Shown here one piece after another: positions 24,123 through 34,918 of a DNA stretch of 64,000 bases. The stretch comes from Actinernus sp. WN-2022 (taxonomy: Eukaryota; Cnidaria; Anthozoa; Actiniaria; Actinernidae), in the NCBI GenBank assembly GCA_030867875.1, contig JAOWCC010001634.1, positions 54,907,352-54,971,351 on the forward strand. Reading direction: 5' to 3'. Numbering within the stretch: position 1 is the stretch's first letter; every line of letters begins with the position of its first letter. Below the pieces are notes generated by a model that was not told the DNA's origin, did not search any database, and saw nothing but the letters and a program-made list of their open reading frames with translations. The position numbers and the translations under genes are program-made.

Positions 24123-25675
24123 TACGCTCACTGGAAGATGGCAAAGGTGACTCCACTACTCAAGGGTGGGGATACAGATGACGTATCAAATTATCGTCCT
24201 ATCTCAGTATTGCCTATTCTATCTAAGGTATTCGAGAGACATGCATGACATATGCAGAAAATGACCTGTTATATCCACGTCAATCTGGCTTTCGCAAACA
24301 TCACAGTACTGAGACTGCCGAAATACAGGTTATAGATGAGTTACTTTTTATTCTCGACAACAATAAAGTCAGCGGACTTGTACTGATTGATTACTGTTAG
24401 GCATTCGACATGGTCGATTATTCAATCTTAGCAGATCAGCTTAAAGTGTACGGCGTTGATGGCTGCGCGTTGGTTCAAGTCTTACATATCGGGCAGGCGC
24501 CAACTAGTCTCTCTGTCCGGGACAAAGTCTGAAATGGCTAATGTGAAGCATGGTGTGCCTCAGCAGTATCCTTGGCCCCTTCTGTTTATTGTGTACGTTA
24601 ATGACTTGCCATTACATGTCACCGCGTGTACAATTGATCTCTATGCAGATGACACCACGTTATCGTCCTCCGCAGACTGCCATAATACCTCGAACTTACA
24701 GGATACTCTGAACAGAGCAGTTACTGAGGTAGTGGACTGGGCGTCAGCCAACAAGCTACCCCTCAATGAAAAGAAGACCAAGGCTTTGATAGTTACTGGG
24801 AAAAGACTGGAAAGCAAAATGGACTTCACGCCTGTAATCACGTTAAATAATTGCCAGCTCACTAATGTCGCAAGTGTTAAGTTACTTGGACTCGAGATTG
24901 ATAAAGAGCTTTCTTTTTCTCAGCATGTAGACAACATCTGTAAGAAACTGTCACAGCGAATTGGTATTTTACGCAAGATTAGGTGTAACTTCTACATAAA
25001 CAACGGATAATGTATTACACTTGTATGATTAAGCCAATACTGAATTATGTAAGTGTAATCTGGACCTCCTGTGATAAGTTCTACGACTGCAAAAGTGGGC
25101 TGCTAGAGTATTTCTTAACGCTGATTCATTGTCACCTTCAGTTCCGCTATTTAATCGCCTGAAGTAGCTACCTTTCCACGAGGCCACTAAAATTATGAAA
25201 TGTGCAAAGCTTGTAAGAGGTAATCTGCCATTATATCTTAATGATCTTTTATTATTGAACTCTAATGTACATAAGCGAGCAACTAGATACTCTAATTGTA
25301 ATATTGTGTGTCTCAAGTATAAGAGACAGACGGAAGGTGGAAGAACGTTCGAAGTTTCAACTTGCAAGATATGGAACTACTAAGTACTCGCCAGAAGGAT
25401 TCTTTATCTTCTTTTAAGAGCTTTTTATGGAAAGATATTTTTAACAAACAACAGTTTTTAGATCATCTTCTTGTGTAATATTTTTCGTAATTGGTTTTGT
25501 TTAGTTTTTAGCTCTATTTATAATATTGTATATATTCATGAGATTTTAGAATTTAAATGTAATTTTATCGCTTTTTAGATTAACTTTAACGTAGGAGGGC
25601 CACGGGTTTGTTATATTATACTATTTAGTGCTAACCCTCGATAAATAAAGAGTTATTATTATTATTATTGTTTTG
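24123..25675 (+). pseudogene. 5'-truncated LINE with RT domain
   Basis: It begins within RT (TPLLKGGDTDDVSNYRPISV). The longest open frame, 24456-25010, holds LYADDTTLSSSADC and WASANKLPLNEKKTKALIVT. The usual PQGSILGP is altered to PQQYPWP. Stops and frameshifts occur before and after. The C-terminal part lies near 25190-25440 and the (ATT)n tail at 25655-25670. Confidence 0.82.
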
Positions 25676-25908
25676 ATCTTTTCCCTGACGGCAGCATGCC
25701 CCACTGGACATCATTTAAGTGACGTAGGCTCCCTGGCTACATTTGTTATTTCATGTTTAGATGTGTCACTTGGACAGTACTGCTTAACCAAACATAATCT
25801 TTGTTATTAAAATGTGTTTTGTTGTTAATTGGATCCGTATTGTATGCAGTCATCGTGAAAGGCGTTTGCTTTTTCCACTCTTCAGTAACTCGTGGTTTTG
25901 TTTATCAG

Positions 25909-26030
25909 GTGCTCGGCAAAACTTTGCACGAAAATACACTATTCCTATTGATCATGTTGGTTTCGAGTTCAATGTTACCAAAGAAGAGAAGGATATGGAC
26001 CACAAGCCAGAAGATGGCGTCTATGTCAAC
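25909..26030 (+). CDS. Dynein heavy chain exon H
   Basis: The acceptor is TTTATCAG and the donor is AAC|GTGAGT. It encodes [20 protein letters not shown] then [21 protein letters not shown], ending in phase 0. Confidence 0.93.
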
Positions 26031-26055
26031 GTGAGTGTTGTGCAGCGTGAATATT

Positions 26056-26237
26056 AGCCTGCTTGCAGGCTCTGGTTCAGACTGTTATCTGGTTTTGGAT
26101 TTGGGGTTCCTGTGGTGGAAAGAGGAGGGGGAAGGGGAGAAACAGAAAGTAGAGCCCTTCCCCCTCCTCTCTTCCACCACAGGAACCCCAAATCCAAAAC
26201 CAGGTAAAACTCTGAACCAGAGCCTGCAAGCAGGCTA
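26056..26237. repeat. Near-perfect hairpin with about 80-bp arms, just after a splice donor
   Basis: The left arm (AGCCTGCTTGCAGGCTCTGG ... GTTCCTGTGGTGGAAAGAGG) is matched by a right arm ending CCAGAGCCTGCAAGCAGGCT. It begins 25 bp downstream of the exon H donor. It could be a foldback transposon or a recent inverted duplication. Confidence 0.8.
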
Positions 26238-26925
26238 CGTGAATATTGTCATATGGTGAACACGGGACTGTGTACTCAATAAAAAAAACGCTAGTTGATT
26301 TTAAAAGAAACAGGGTCCGTAAAACTATTTAACGTCTATTCCCGGAAGTGACTAGTGGTGGACATTTACCGCGAAGTGACTCGACAAGAACACAAGAAGT
26401 TTAATTCGCTCTGTGTAAAATATTTCATACATACGAGTCAATATGGAGTGGAACGTTTCCAATAAAACCACAAGGGATGTCGAGTCAACAATACAATATA
26501 TTTTATTTAAAGTGCCAATAAAATGAAAAATCGATCCCGTTTTTATTTTATTTTATTAAATTCTAGATTTCTTAGTCATTTTGTGTAATTAAAAATCAAT
26601 ATGGAGAGCGCGAACTTATTTGTTTTTCGTATCGAAGTCAGGCAAAATTGCCAAAATCAGGCGACAATTTTTATGCCGTTAAAGATATGATAATCACATG
26701 CGTGCCATGGTCTTCCGTGCATCCAACATGGCGGCTGTAAACGCTGGATTACGTGATTAGAGTAACATCTTTGGAGCGTACGACTGACATGGTGTACTAC
26801 TGATATTCAAGGTTTTTCAATACCTTTTCCCAGAGTTCAAGTACCGTTCAAAAATGAATTTAATGATTTAACCCTAACCCCAACCTTACTGACACTTTTT
26901 CATACATATATATATGTCGTTGCAG

Positions 26926-27015
26926 GGACTCTTTTTGGAGGGAGCACGATGGGACAGAGAACAAATGTTTATAGGGGAATCTATACCAAAGAATTTGTTC
27001 GATCAGTTGCCTGTG
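26926..27015 (+). CDS. Dynein heavy chain exon I
   Basis: The acceptor is CGTTGCAG and the donor is GTG|GTATCC. Its 30 codons read GLFLEGARWDREQMFIGESI then PKNLFDQLPV. Both boundaries are phase 0. Confidence 0.92.
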
Positions 27016-27116
27016 GTATCCTTTTTGCAGCCATGCTAATTCATGTTAATTCGGTATGATTTACGTGAAATGTCATCAGTTATTTTGGTTCGTTTCCTTA
27101 ACTAAACTTATTTTAG

Positions 27117-27323
27117 ATGTTGATTCTCCCTGGCGAAAAAGCCAAATTTAAGAATATGCCCATCTTCGCAACCCCGGTGTATAAAACAAGCGCTCGTCGC
27201 GGCACACTTTCTACTACTGGCCACTCGACCAACTTCGTAATGTTTGTAAACCTGCCCTCAGACAAGTCCGAGAGACACTGGGTCAACAGGGGTGTAGCAT
27301 TGTTATGTCAGCTGGATGATTGA
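27117..27323 (+). CDS. Dynein heavy chain terminal exon
   Basis: The acceptor is TTATTTTAG. It encodes [40 protein letters not shown] and finally [14 protein letters not shown] before TGA at 27321-27323. This ends the dynein heavy chain reading frame where the family normally ends. Confidence 0.94.
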   Translation: MLILPGEKAKFKNMPIFATPVYKTSARRGTLSTTGHSTNFVMFVNLPSDKSERHWVNRGVALLCQLDD

Positions 27324-28045
27324 TCGTATTGTGGAATATCTTTAATTTATAAGCGCGGTGTGCAGTAGGGAAGACAACTGGTTTGGCAACTTACAGCCTT
27401 CATTCGTAGCGTTCAAACGTCGACAACTGTTTCGAATGATTTTCTGGCAATCTTAAGAATTGGTAATATTGTATTTTGCTTTTCCCATGTATTTATTCAG
27501 TTATAGTGTGGAGAACTTTAAAATCTACTCGTTAAATAATCCGTAAATAGTGTTACACACTGAGTAATTTTAAATTATTGCAACATTGCTTCTTGTATCA
27601 CAACAAACAATATATTTTTTCATTAAAAGCTTGGAAAGTACTACGTAGTTAGTTTGAAAATTTACCACGCGATCACATGAGCGTGTTGTGAATTGGTTTT
27701 TGTCTCGGTTTATTTCTGATTTGACTCTGTCACATTTTCTCATAAACTTTCTCACGTATAAACTCCGGTAAACTCTCTCTCCGTTCTCGCTCGCGATGTT
27801 CTCTCGAAATTTCTGACTAAAAAAACCCAAACAACATTCCGATCACTCCAACTCGGCACACCCTAGATTATTTACTTGGCCTCAAAAGCTCTTGCTAACA
27901 TTTTGCACTTCTGCTCAGAGACGCGTAGTTTGATGCTACACATTGTCCATTATCACTGCTTGATTTCCGTCTGCTAAAACTAATTATAACGAAAATAACT
28001 CTTAATTTCTATTTACACTGTATCGGCAACCTCCGATACACTCCC
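27324..28045. other. 3' UTR and intergenic, no gene recognised
   Basis: AT-rich sequence after the dynein stop codon. An 86-codon minus-strand frame (27830-27570) has no recognisable domain. No canonical AATAAA is seen close to the stop. Confidence 0.5.
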
Positions 28046-29385
28046 CACACAGGCGACACGACTTAATGAAAGACTGTTGCGTCCCCAGCGCGCGGTAAAA
28101 ATCGCACGTGTAGCCACTCTTGCACAGGCGACGCGACTTAATGAAAAACTGTTGCTTCCCCAGCGCGCGGTAAAAATCGCACGTGTAGTCACTCTTGCAC
28201 AGGCGACGCGACTTAATGAAAAACTGTTGCGTCCCCAGCGCGCGGTAAAAATCGCACGTGTAGTCACTCTTGCACAGGCGACGCGACTTAATGAAAAACT
28301 GTTGCGTCCCCAGCGCGCGGTAAAAATCGCACGTGTAGTCACTCTTGCACAGGCGACGCGACTTAATGAAAAACTGTTGCGTCCCCAGCGCGCGGTAAAA
28401 ATCGCACGTGTAGTCACTCTTGCACAGGCGACGCGACTTAATGAAAAACTGTTGCGTCCCCAGCGCGCGGTAAAAATCGCACGTGTAGTCACTCTTGCAC
28501 AGGCGACGCGACTTAATGAAAAACTGTTGCGTCCCCAGCGCGCGGTAAAAATCGCACGTGTAGTCACTCTTGCACAGGCGACGCGACTTAATGAAAAACT
28601 GTTGCGTCCCCAGCGCGCGGTAAAAATCGCACGTGTAGTCACTCTTGCACAGGCGACGCGACTTAATGAAAAACTGTTGCGTCCCCAGCGCGCGGTAAAA
28701 ATCGCACGTGTAGTCACTCTTGCACAGGCGACGCGACTTAATGAAAAACTGTTGCGTCCCCAGCGCGCGGTAAAAATCGCACGTGTAGTCACTCTTGCAC
28801 AGGCGACGCGACTTAATGAAAAACTGTTGCGTCCCCAGCGCGCGGTAAAAATCGCACGTGTAGTCACTCTTGCACAGGCGACGCGACTTAATGAAAAACT
28901 GTTGCGTCCCCAGCGCGCGGTAAAAATCGCACGTGTAGCCACTCTTGCACAGGCGACGCGACTTAATGAAAAACTGTTGCGTCCCCAGCGCGCGGTAAAA
29001 ATCGCACGTGTAGCCACTCTTGCACAGGCGACGCGACTTAATGAAAAACTGTTGCGTCCCCAGCTCGCGGTAAAAATCGCACGTGTAGTCACTCTTGCAC
29101 AGGCGACGCGACTTAATGAAAAACTGTTGCGTCCCCAGCGCGCGGTAAAAATCGCACGTGTAGCCACTCTTGCACAGGCGACGCGACTTAATGAAAAACT
29201 GTTGCGTCCCCAGCGCGCGGTAAAAATCGCACGTGTAGTCACTCTTGCACAGGCGACGCGACTTAATGAAAAACTGTTGCGTCCCCAGCGCCGGTAAAAA
29301 TCGCACGTATAGCCACTCTTGCACAGGCGACGCGACTTAATGAAAAACTGTTGCGTCCCCAGCACGCGGCGAAAATCGCACATGG
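28046..29385. repeat. 75-bp tandem array, about 18 copies, open in three frames
   Basis: The unit includes CCCCAGCGCGCGGTAAAAAT, CGCACGTGTAGTCACTCTTG and CACAGGCGACGCGACTTAAT. Because 75 is a multiple of 3 and the unit lacks stops in one plus and two minus frames, it creates 400-codon open frames that are exact 25-residue repeats. Nothing else supports translation. Units are almost identical; the main variable site is GTAGTCACT/GTAGCCACT. Each unit has a CACGTG palindrome. Confidence 0.93.
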
Positions 29386-29439
29386 TTCAAAAATCGCGAG
29401 CAAAATGTACGGACTTCGTCACACTTGTATATATGATGG

Positions 29440-29640
29440 TTGACTAGTTCCTGTAAAAACTAGTGCTGATCTGGGTCGGCGGGGAAGATTAATACTGGTA
29501 CGATCAACTAAAAGTCGATTAAGGTACGCTAACCGCCGTGGGAGAGAGTAGCAGCTGACGTTTCGAGCGCTAGCCGTTCGTCAGCAAAAGAGGGATTGTG
29601 GGTGGGAAAACGGTTTATATAGTGTCGAGTGCATGATTAC
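29440..29640 (-). repeat. Penelope-like element terminal fragment with hammerhead-like core
   Basis: On the minus strand the sequence GCTGACGAACGGCTAGCGCT then CGAAACGTCAGC carries the hammerhead core order CUGANGA, short stem II, GAAA (29553-29585). It is followed by the segment ending in the inverted form of TTCCTGTAAAAACTAGTG. Penelope-like elements are known to carry such ribozymes in their terminal repeats. No RT of that class is present here. Confidence 0.55.
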
Positions 29641-29769
29641 CGCTGAGGAAACTTGTACTCGGATCGAAGGAAATTGCGCCAACAATAGAAATGCTAATAG
29701 CCGCAATACAGTAAAGAGTATCGATGAATAAAGTAATGGACATGATGATTTTGTTCAGTTCGCGGTGAC

Positions 29770-32700
29770 TTGCTAGCATTTCGTAAGTTAGCTTGTAAAC
29801 CCTCCAGAGCAGTCATGTGCAAACTGAAAGTGCTGGGGATTTTCAGATACAGAAGCAGACGTAAAGGGAAAAGTCAGCACTCACGCAACGTGTTATTACC
29901 ATCGCAGAACAACAGATGTAGAAATGATCGTCGCCCAATTGCAATTCAACGCAAACAAGAGCCTACAACCGAAAGATGTCTTACCCGTATACTTTGCGTA
30001 TCAGAAAAAACACCATCATCTAGATCTGAGTTTGCTGTGCCCAAGTTCGTGTTTATTAACATGTGTAGCTTTGCCAAAACCAAGAATCGAGTCAGAGCGC
30101 CGGTTGCACTTGAAGCCGATTTGCTTAGCAACGACATTGATGTTTGTGTTGTTTCAGAAACACACCTGAAACCTGGCATCCCGGATGCGATTGTGAACAT
30201 TCCTAACCATACGATCTACAGACGAGACAGGGATATGAGGAACAAAGGTGGAATTGCTATATACGCTAGAAATAATCTCACTGTTGTTGGTGTGTACCGC
30301 TCCAGTTTATATGAACTAATCTGCATAACGCTTCTATTACCCTCGGGACACCGCGTGTTAGTTTGTGGTATTTATCACCCACCGAAGCAATACTATCTGG
30401 AATGTGACTTCATGAACTCTCTTATAAACATTGTTGATGACACCTTAGACAAACACCCGGACACTGTTGTTGTATGTGGCGGCGACCTGAATCGTTTGGA
30501 TATAAATCGCTTACAATTATTATCTGACTAGAATGTTCTGGCCAATTTCCCTACTAGAGGTGACACTTGTGGCGTCCCCCAAGGATCTATCCTTGGACCA
30601 ATTTTGTTTCTTATTTTCATCAATGATGTTAAGTTTTGTACGAAATTCATTCATTTAGTATTATATGCCGACGACATTAATTTATTTTTTAATCATAAAT
30701 GTTTAAGAACTCTTGCATCAGTCTTAAATAAGGATCTCAATTCTCTCCAAGAATGGCTCGTTGCCAATAAGCTCACCGTCAATTTATCAAAGACTAAGTT
30801 TATTTTATTTGGTTCCAAACAAAAACTTAATAATACCGTGGTTAACGAGTCGGACCTAATATTTAGATTAGCAGGTCAGCCTATTAACAGAGTAGTACAA
30901 ACTAAATTTCTAGGTTTAATCCTGGATGAACATATTACCTGGAATTCCCAAATAGACTCTATATCACGAAAAATTGCGGAAACAATTGGAGTCTTATGTA
31001 GAGTCAGGCATTATCTTAGCTTGGATATTCTTAAAAATATTTACTACAACCTTATATATTCATATATATCATATGGTACATTAATATGGGGCAGTAATTA
31101 TAAATCCAAGCTTAAACCTATCCACATTTTACAAAAGCGAGCGCTTCGAGTCATTACTTTTTCCGATTTCAAAACCCCAAGCAAACCTTTATTCAACAAG
31201 CTTAATATTCTAAATATATTTCAAATAGTGGACTTCCAACTCGGTGATTTAGTGCATAGGCATTCTATCAATCAACTTCCAGATATATTTTCGAGTTACT
31301 TCAACGACGTGTCCCTTATTCATAATTATAACACTCGCTCTAAATCAAATAAGAACCTTTTTTTGCCACGACAAAATCTAAACTATGGCAAATTCGGCGT
31401 TAAATATACAGCCGTCAAAATTTGGAACGACATTCCAATAGAGATTAAAAACAGTTCTTCAAATAAACATTTTAAGAAACACTTCAAAAAACATCTAATT
31501 TCCACACCGTGATTCATATTTGTGTACAAAGCTAATTCTCTTGTACATGAATAGAATGAACTCAGTATCGTATTTCAACTATAAAATTATCTAATTATAT
31601 ATACAGTAATTGTGTGCCTATCCAGCCATCTTAGATTAATCATAAATAACAAATAGGGTGCAAGAGTTTGTAATTAACCCCTCTGGGTTGTATCTCTTGT
31701 ATCCTTCACAAACTTTTCTTTATGTATGTATATTTCCTATTGTGTGTTTTTGTGTGAAATAAACGAACCATTGAACCAACCAACCACACGTGCCTTGACA
31801 ACTGTCTTACTAATCGTTCAGACCTATTTGGAAAGTGCTACTCTTTTCAAATGTTAATGAAGACTGACCATAAAGGAGTGATTTTACCTGCTGGAACAAA
31901 GCTAAAACCGATCAGGCGTAATGTTAAAATACGCGATCGTAGGGAGCATCGTAAAAATAATCTCTATTGTGCCCTGGCTAAGGAAAAATGGGACAATGTT
32001 TTAGCGGCTAAAGATATTGACCAGGCAGAAGAGCGATTGGAATCGACTATTCTAAAGCACATGGACACCTGTGTGCCCTACAGGAGTGTCTCAATGTCGT
32101 CACGCGATACGGCATGGATGAGTCCTCTTGTTAAATCCATGCTGCGAGATAAGTCAAGAATATCTAACCTTCACACAGATCGGCTCCGCGATATTCATAA
32201 AAGGATCTCAGACGTTATTAGTGAGAACAGAAGACACTGCCGTTCTGCAAGGCGGGTAGCCGGGAGTGGTGGAAAAGGGTTCATAACATCTCTCAGCGAA
32301 GACGTTTCTCCTACAGTATCTCATTAGATAACGGGTTCCTTAAAGAACAATGACTATTTTGGTAATCTCTGCACTGACACGAATTATACACAGCCTACAC
32401 TCATGTCGATTCGTAATGAGGAGATTCCTGAAATTACAGAGAGACAGGTTGTGGAATTCTCTTAGAAGAATCAAGAGGACAGCGACAGGTCCAGACCTTA
32501 TTCCTTACTGGATCTGGAAAGATCACAGTGAAATTCTTACTCCTGTCGTCACCAAGATCTGGAATTTGTCTCTCTCCACGCGCACTTGGCCCACGTCCTG
32601 GAAAAGAGCGAACATTAATCCTCTTCCAAAAGTTGATCTGCCTCGAGAGAGTAATGATTACCGTGGAATTAATGTAACAGCAGTTATTGCAAGAACCTTC

Positions 32701-33915
32701 GAAAAGATTGTATACAGTACTCATGCCAAGGATATAGTAGAAGAGAATCTAAGCTCCACGCAGTTCGTATACAGAGAGGGTGACAGCTGTACCGACGCGC
32801 TGTTATCCATTCAACATAAAGTGTATAGTTATCTCGATAATCCTGATTGCAAGGCAGTCGTCTCTTCGCCATGGACTTCAGTAATGCCTTTGACTCTGTC
32901 AATCATGATCTACTTTCAAATAAACTTAAACAACTACCTCTAAATCCATACATCATAAATTGGTTTCTTAGCTTTCTTAGTGATAGGCAGCAAAGGGTTG
33001 TATATGACAACTTTTTAGGTGAGTGGATAGATGTAAATAAGGGTACTACCCAGGATAGTGTTAGTGGCCCATATCTTTTTAACATTTTTCTTAATGATTT
33101 AGAATTAGCCTAGGCACCGAAACAGCCCTGTACAAATATGCTGATGATTCTAATATTATAGTACCAGTCTGGAAAAACGGTGATAGCTCTAGATACCTAG
33201 TGAGCCAATTCCTATATTGGTCCAGCCGTAATTCCATGGCTAGTAATCCCAGCAAATGTAAAGAGCTGACGTTTCGCAAGAAAGGATGTACATAATAATT
33301 TCCCACAGTAGCTAGCATACCACAATGCAAAGAACTTACTTTCCAGGACGACTGTAGATTCACCTCACACGTGCATAGCAAGCTAATTAAGGCCAATAAA
33401 TGTCTATTTATTCTTAGATCTTTACGTAAAGAGGGTTACAATCAGTCAGAGGTAGATCACGTATTCTCCAGTATAGTTTTACCTAATATAACTTACGGAT
33501 TGCCAGTGTATGGTGAGTCTAGTGCGGAGTCACTACAATTCAAGGCTTTCTAGATCGCTGCTTTAAGCGTAGATACGTTTCAAAACCAAGTAAGATAAAG
33601 GAATTGCTAGAGAAGCAGGATAGAAGGATTTTTAAGAAAGTAGCAAATTTAGATATGCATCCTCTCAATAATTTAATGCCTAAACAAAAAGCCACTCAAT
33701 ATAAACTACGATCCAAATCAAGCCTACGGACCAAAGTGAATACAAACCGTTTTAAGAACTCTTATATAAATCGATTGATTTTTAACTATAACAGCTTTAT
33801 AACTTATAATTATTCAGTCAGCTTTTTATATGTATATATTTCAATTTTAACTGTAACGTAAGATATGTATTTTTATCTTATGATTGAAATAAAGACCTTT
33901 ATTATTATTATTATG
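29770..33915 (+). pseudogene. LINE with endonuclease and RT, interrupted by a younger LINE
   Basis: The endonuclease region 29770-30560 has [33 protein letters not shown] and [12 protein letters not shown]. After the nested insertion the frame continues at 31786 and holds a linker, the RT palm ([51 protein letters not shown]) and a C-terminal domain (LRSLRKEGYNQSEVDH, VLPNITYGLPVYGESS). Several stops and one frameshift near 32860 show decay. The tail is (ATT)n at about 33898-33914. Family placement within CR1/jockey-like LINEs is uncertain. Confidence 0.85.
30567..31785 (+). mobile_element. Nested 5'-truncated LINE with intact RT C-terminal half
   Basis: The 1.2-kb insertion starts at the RT motif CGVPQGSILGP, has LYADDINLFF, WLVANKLTVNLSKTKFILFG and ends with SNKHFKKHFKKHLISTP before a stop at 31510-31512. 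The 3' end is AT-rich with (AACC)n. The 4-bp ACAC at 30563-30566 recurs at 31786-31789, a probable target duplication. The open frame is undamaged over about 300 codons, so the insertion is young, but it lacks the endonuclease and the front of RT. Confidence 0.85.
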
Positions 33916-34524
33916 ATCTAAGTATGATGAATACGTGAATTATGAAATGAAATTAACGAAAAGGGTTGTAGGCGCGAAACTTAGCTAGATTTTGTTTTAT
34001 GTTTATTTGTAATGTTTGTTTTATTTCGTTACAGTTCGCATTGTTCGTTGCGTCCCTGATTGCGTGCCAGGTCTTTTGTTTTGTACCTCCGCGTGTCTAT
34101 TTTGTTTGTGCATGGTCCTGGTTCGTACTGTTTATGTTTCTTTTGTGTAATTAAGGTGACATCGGCCGGTATGTACACGTTTACGTAATTTCTCAAGTTT
34201 GTGTATATTTATATGGCTGTAAACTGTTCTGAATTTGCATTTGTCATTGGAGTCAGTCAACGCGTTATGTTCGAATGTTCAGCATTAAGGTAAATATACT
34301 TTGTTTATTTTGTGTCTAGCTTGTTCGCATTTTATGTTTATGCATATGTATTAACGTAGTTACTTTCTTTTAGAATCATAGGTTAGTGTAATAAATTATT
34401 GTGGTATAAACAGACTATGGCCTACGCGTGTCTTTCGGGTACACATAGTTCTTAACGACTCAATAGAAGTTGACTGGCTGTAGCTGGGTCGCTCAGCGAA
34501 TGCTTCAAGTTGTATGGTTTTATC
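33916..34524 (+). other. Possible BEL/Pao 5' LTR and leader
   Basis: AT-rich sequence directly upstream of the gag-like frame. No second LTR is available for comparison, so the LTR assignment rests only on position. Confidence 0.3.
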
Positions 34525-34918
34525 ATGTCAATGGACAGTGGAAAAGGCGATTTGAAGAGATCGATTGCAGCTTATCGTGGACATCTGACCAGGATTTTAA
34601 ATGAAATAGAGCCGATATTATCGCTACGGGTTGCGTCCGAGGAAGTTACGAAGAAGCGGGATACATTAGAAGAAATCTTTGGAAGATTCAAAGAGGCTAG
34701 TCTACAATATTACCAAGGAATCCAGCAGTCGGCAGACCGAGGACGTGTAGCCCGAGATTATAACAGGGAAATTGAACGAAAGGAGGATTTTGACAAGAAA
34801 TACGAGGAGTAGTATAGCAATGTTACACGCCAAAAGTGGGTGGAGTTAATTCCCAGAGGAATTCAATTAAATTGGCCTGCAAGAAGTCCAGACTTGGTTC
34901 AAGAGGAGATAATCCGAT

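Larger units (their letters stand above)
1..27323 (+). other. Axonemal dynein heavy chain gene, 3' ten exons (gene model)
   Basis: Joined exons 1-37, 3176-3319, 11288-11451, 11729-11882, 19432-19689, 20571-20707, 21856-21944, 25909-26030, 26926-27015 and 27117-27323 give 1401 nt in one frame (466 aa plus stop). The order of motifs is that of the dynein heavy chain C-terminus: [124 protein letters not shown]. These belong to the region after AAA6 that packs on the motor ring. The protein is a microtubule motor of cilia and flagella. The motif wording suits the monomeric inner-arm group (DNAH3/7/12-like); the exact orthologue is not certain. The 5' part lies left of the window. Confidence 0.93.

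Noticed and set aside
28002..29383. Three open frames of 406-456 codons over the 75-bp array
   Set aside because: They are by-products of a stop-free repeat whose period is a multiple of three; frames on both strands are equally long and no start, splice or domain evidence exists.
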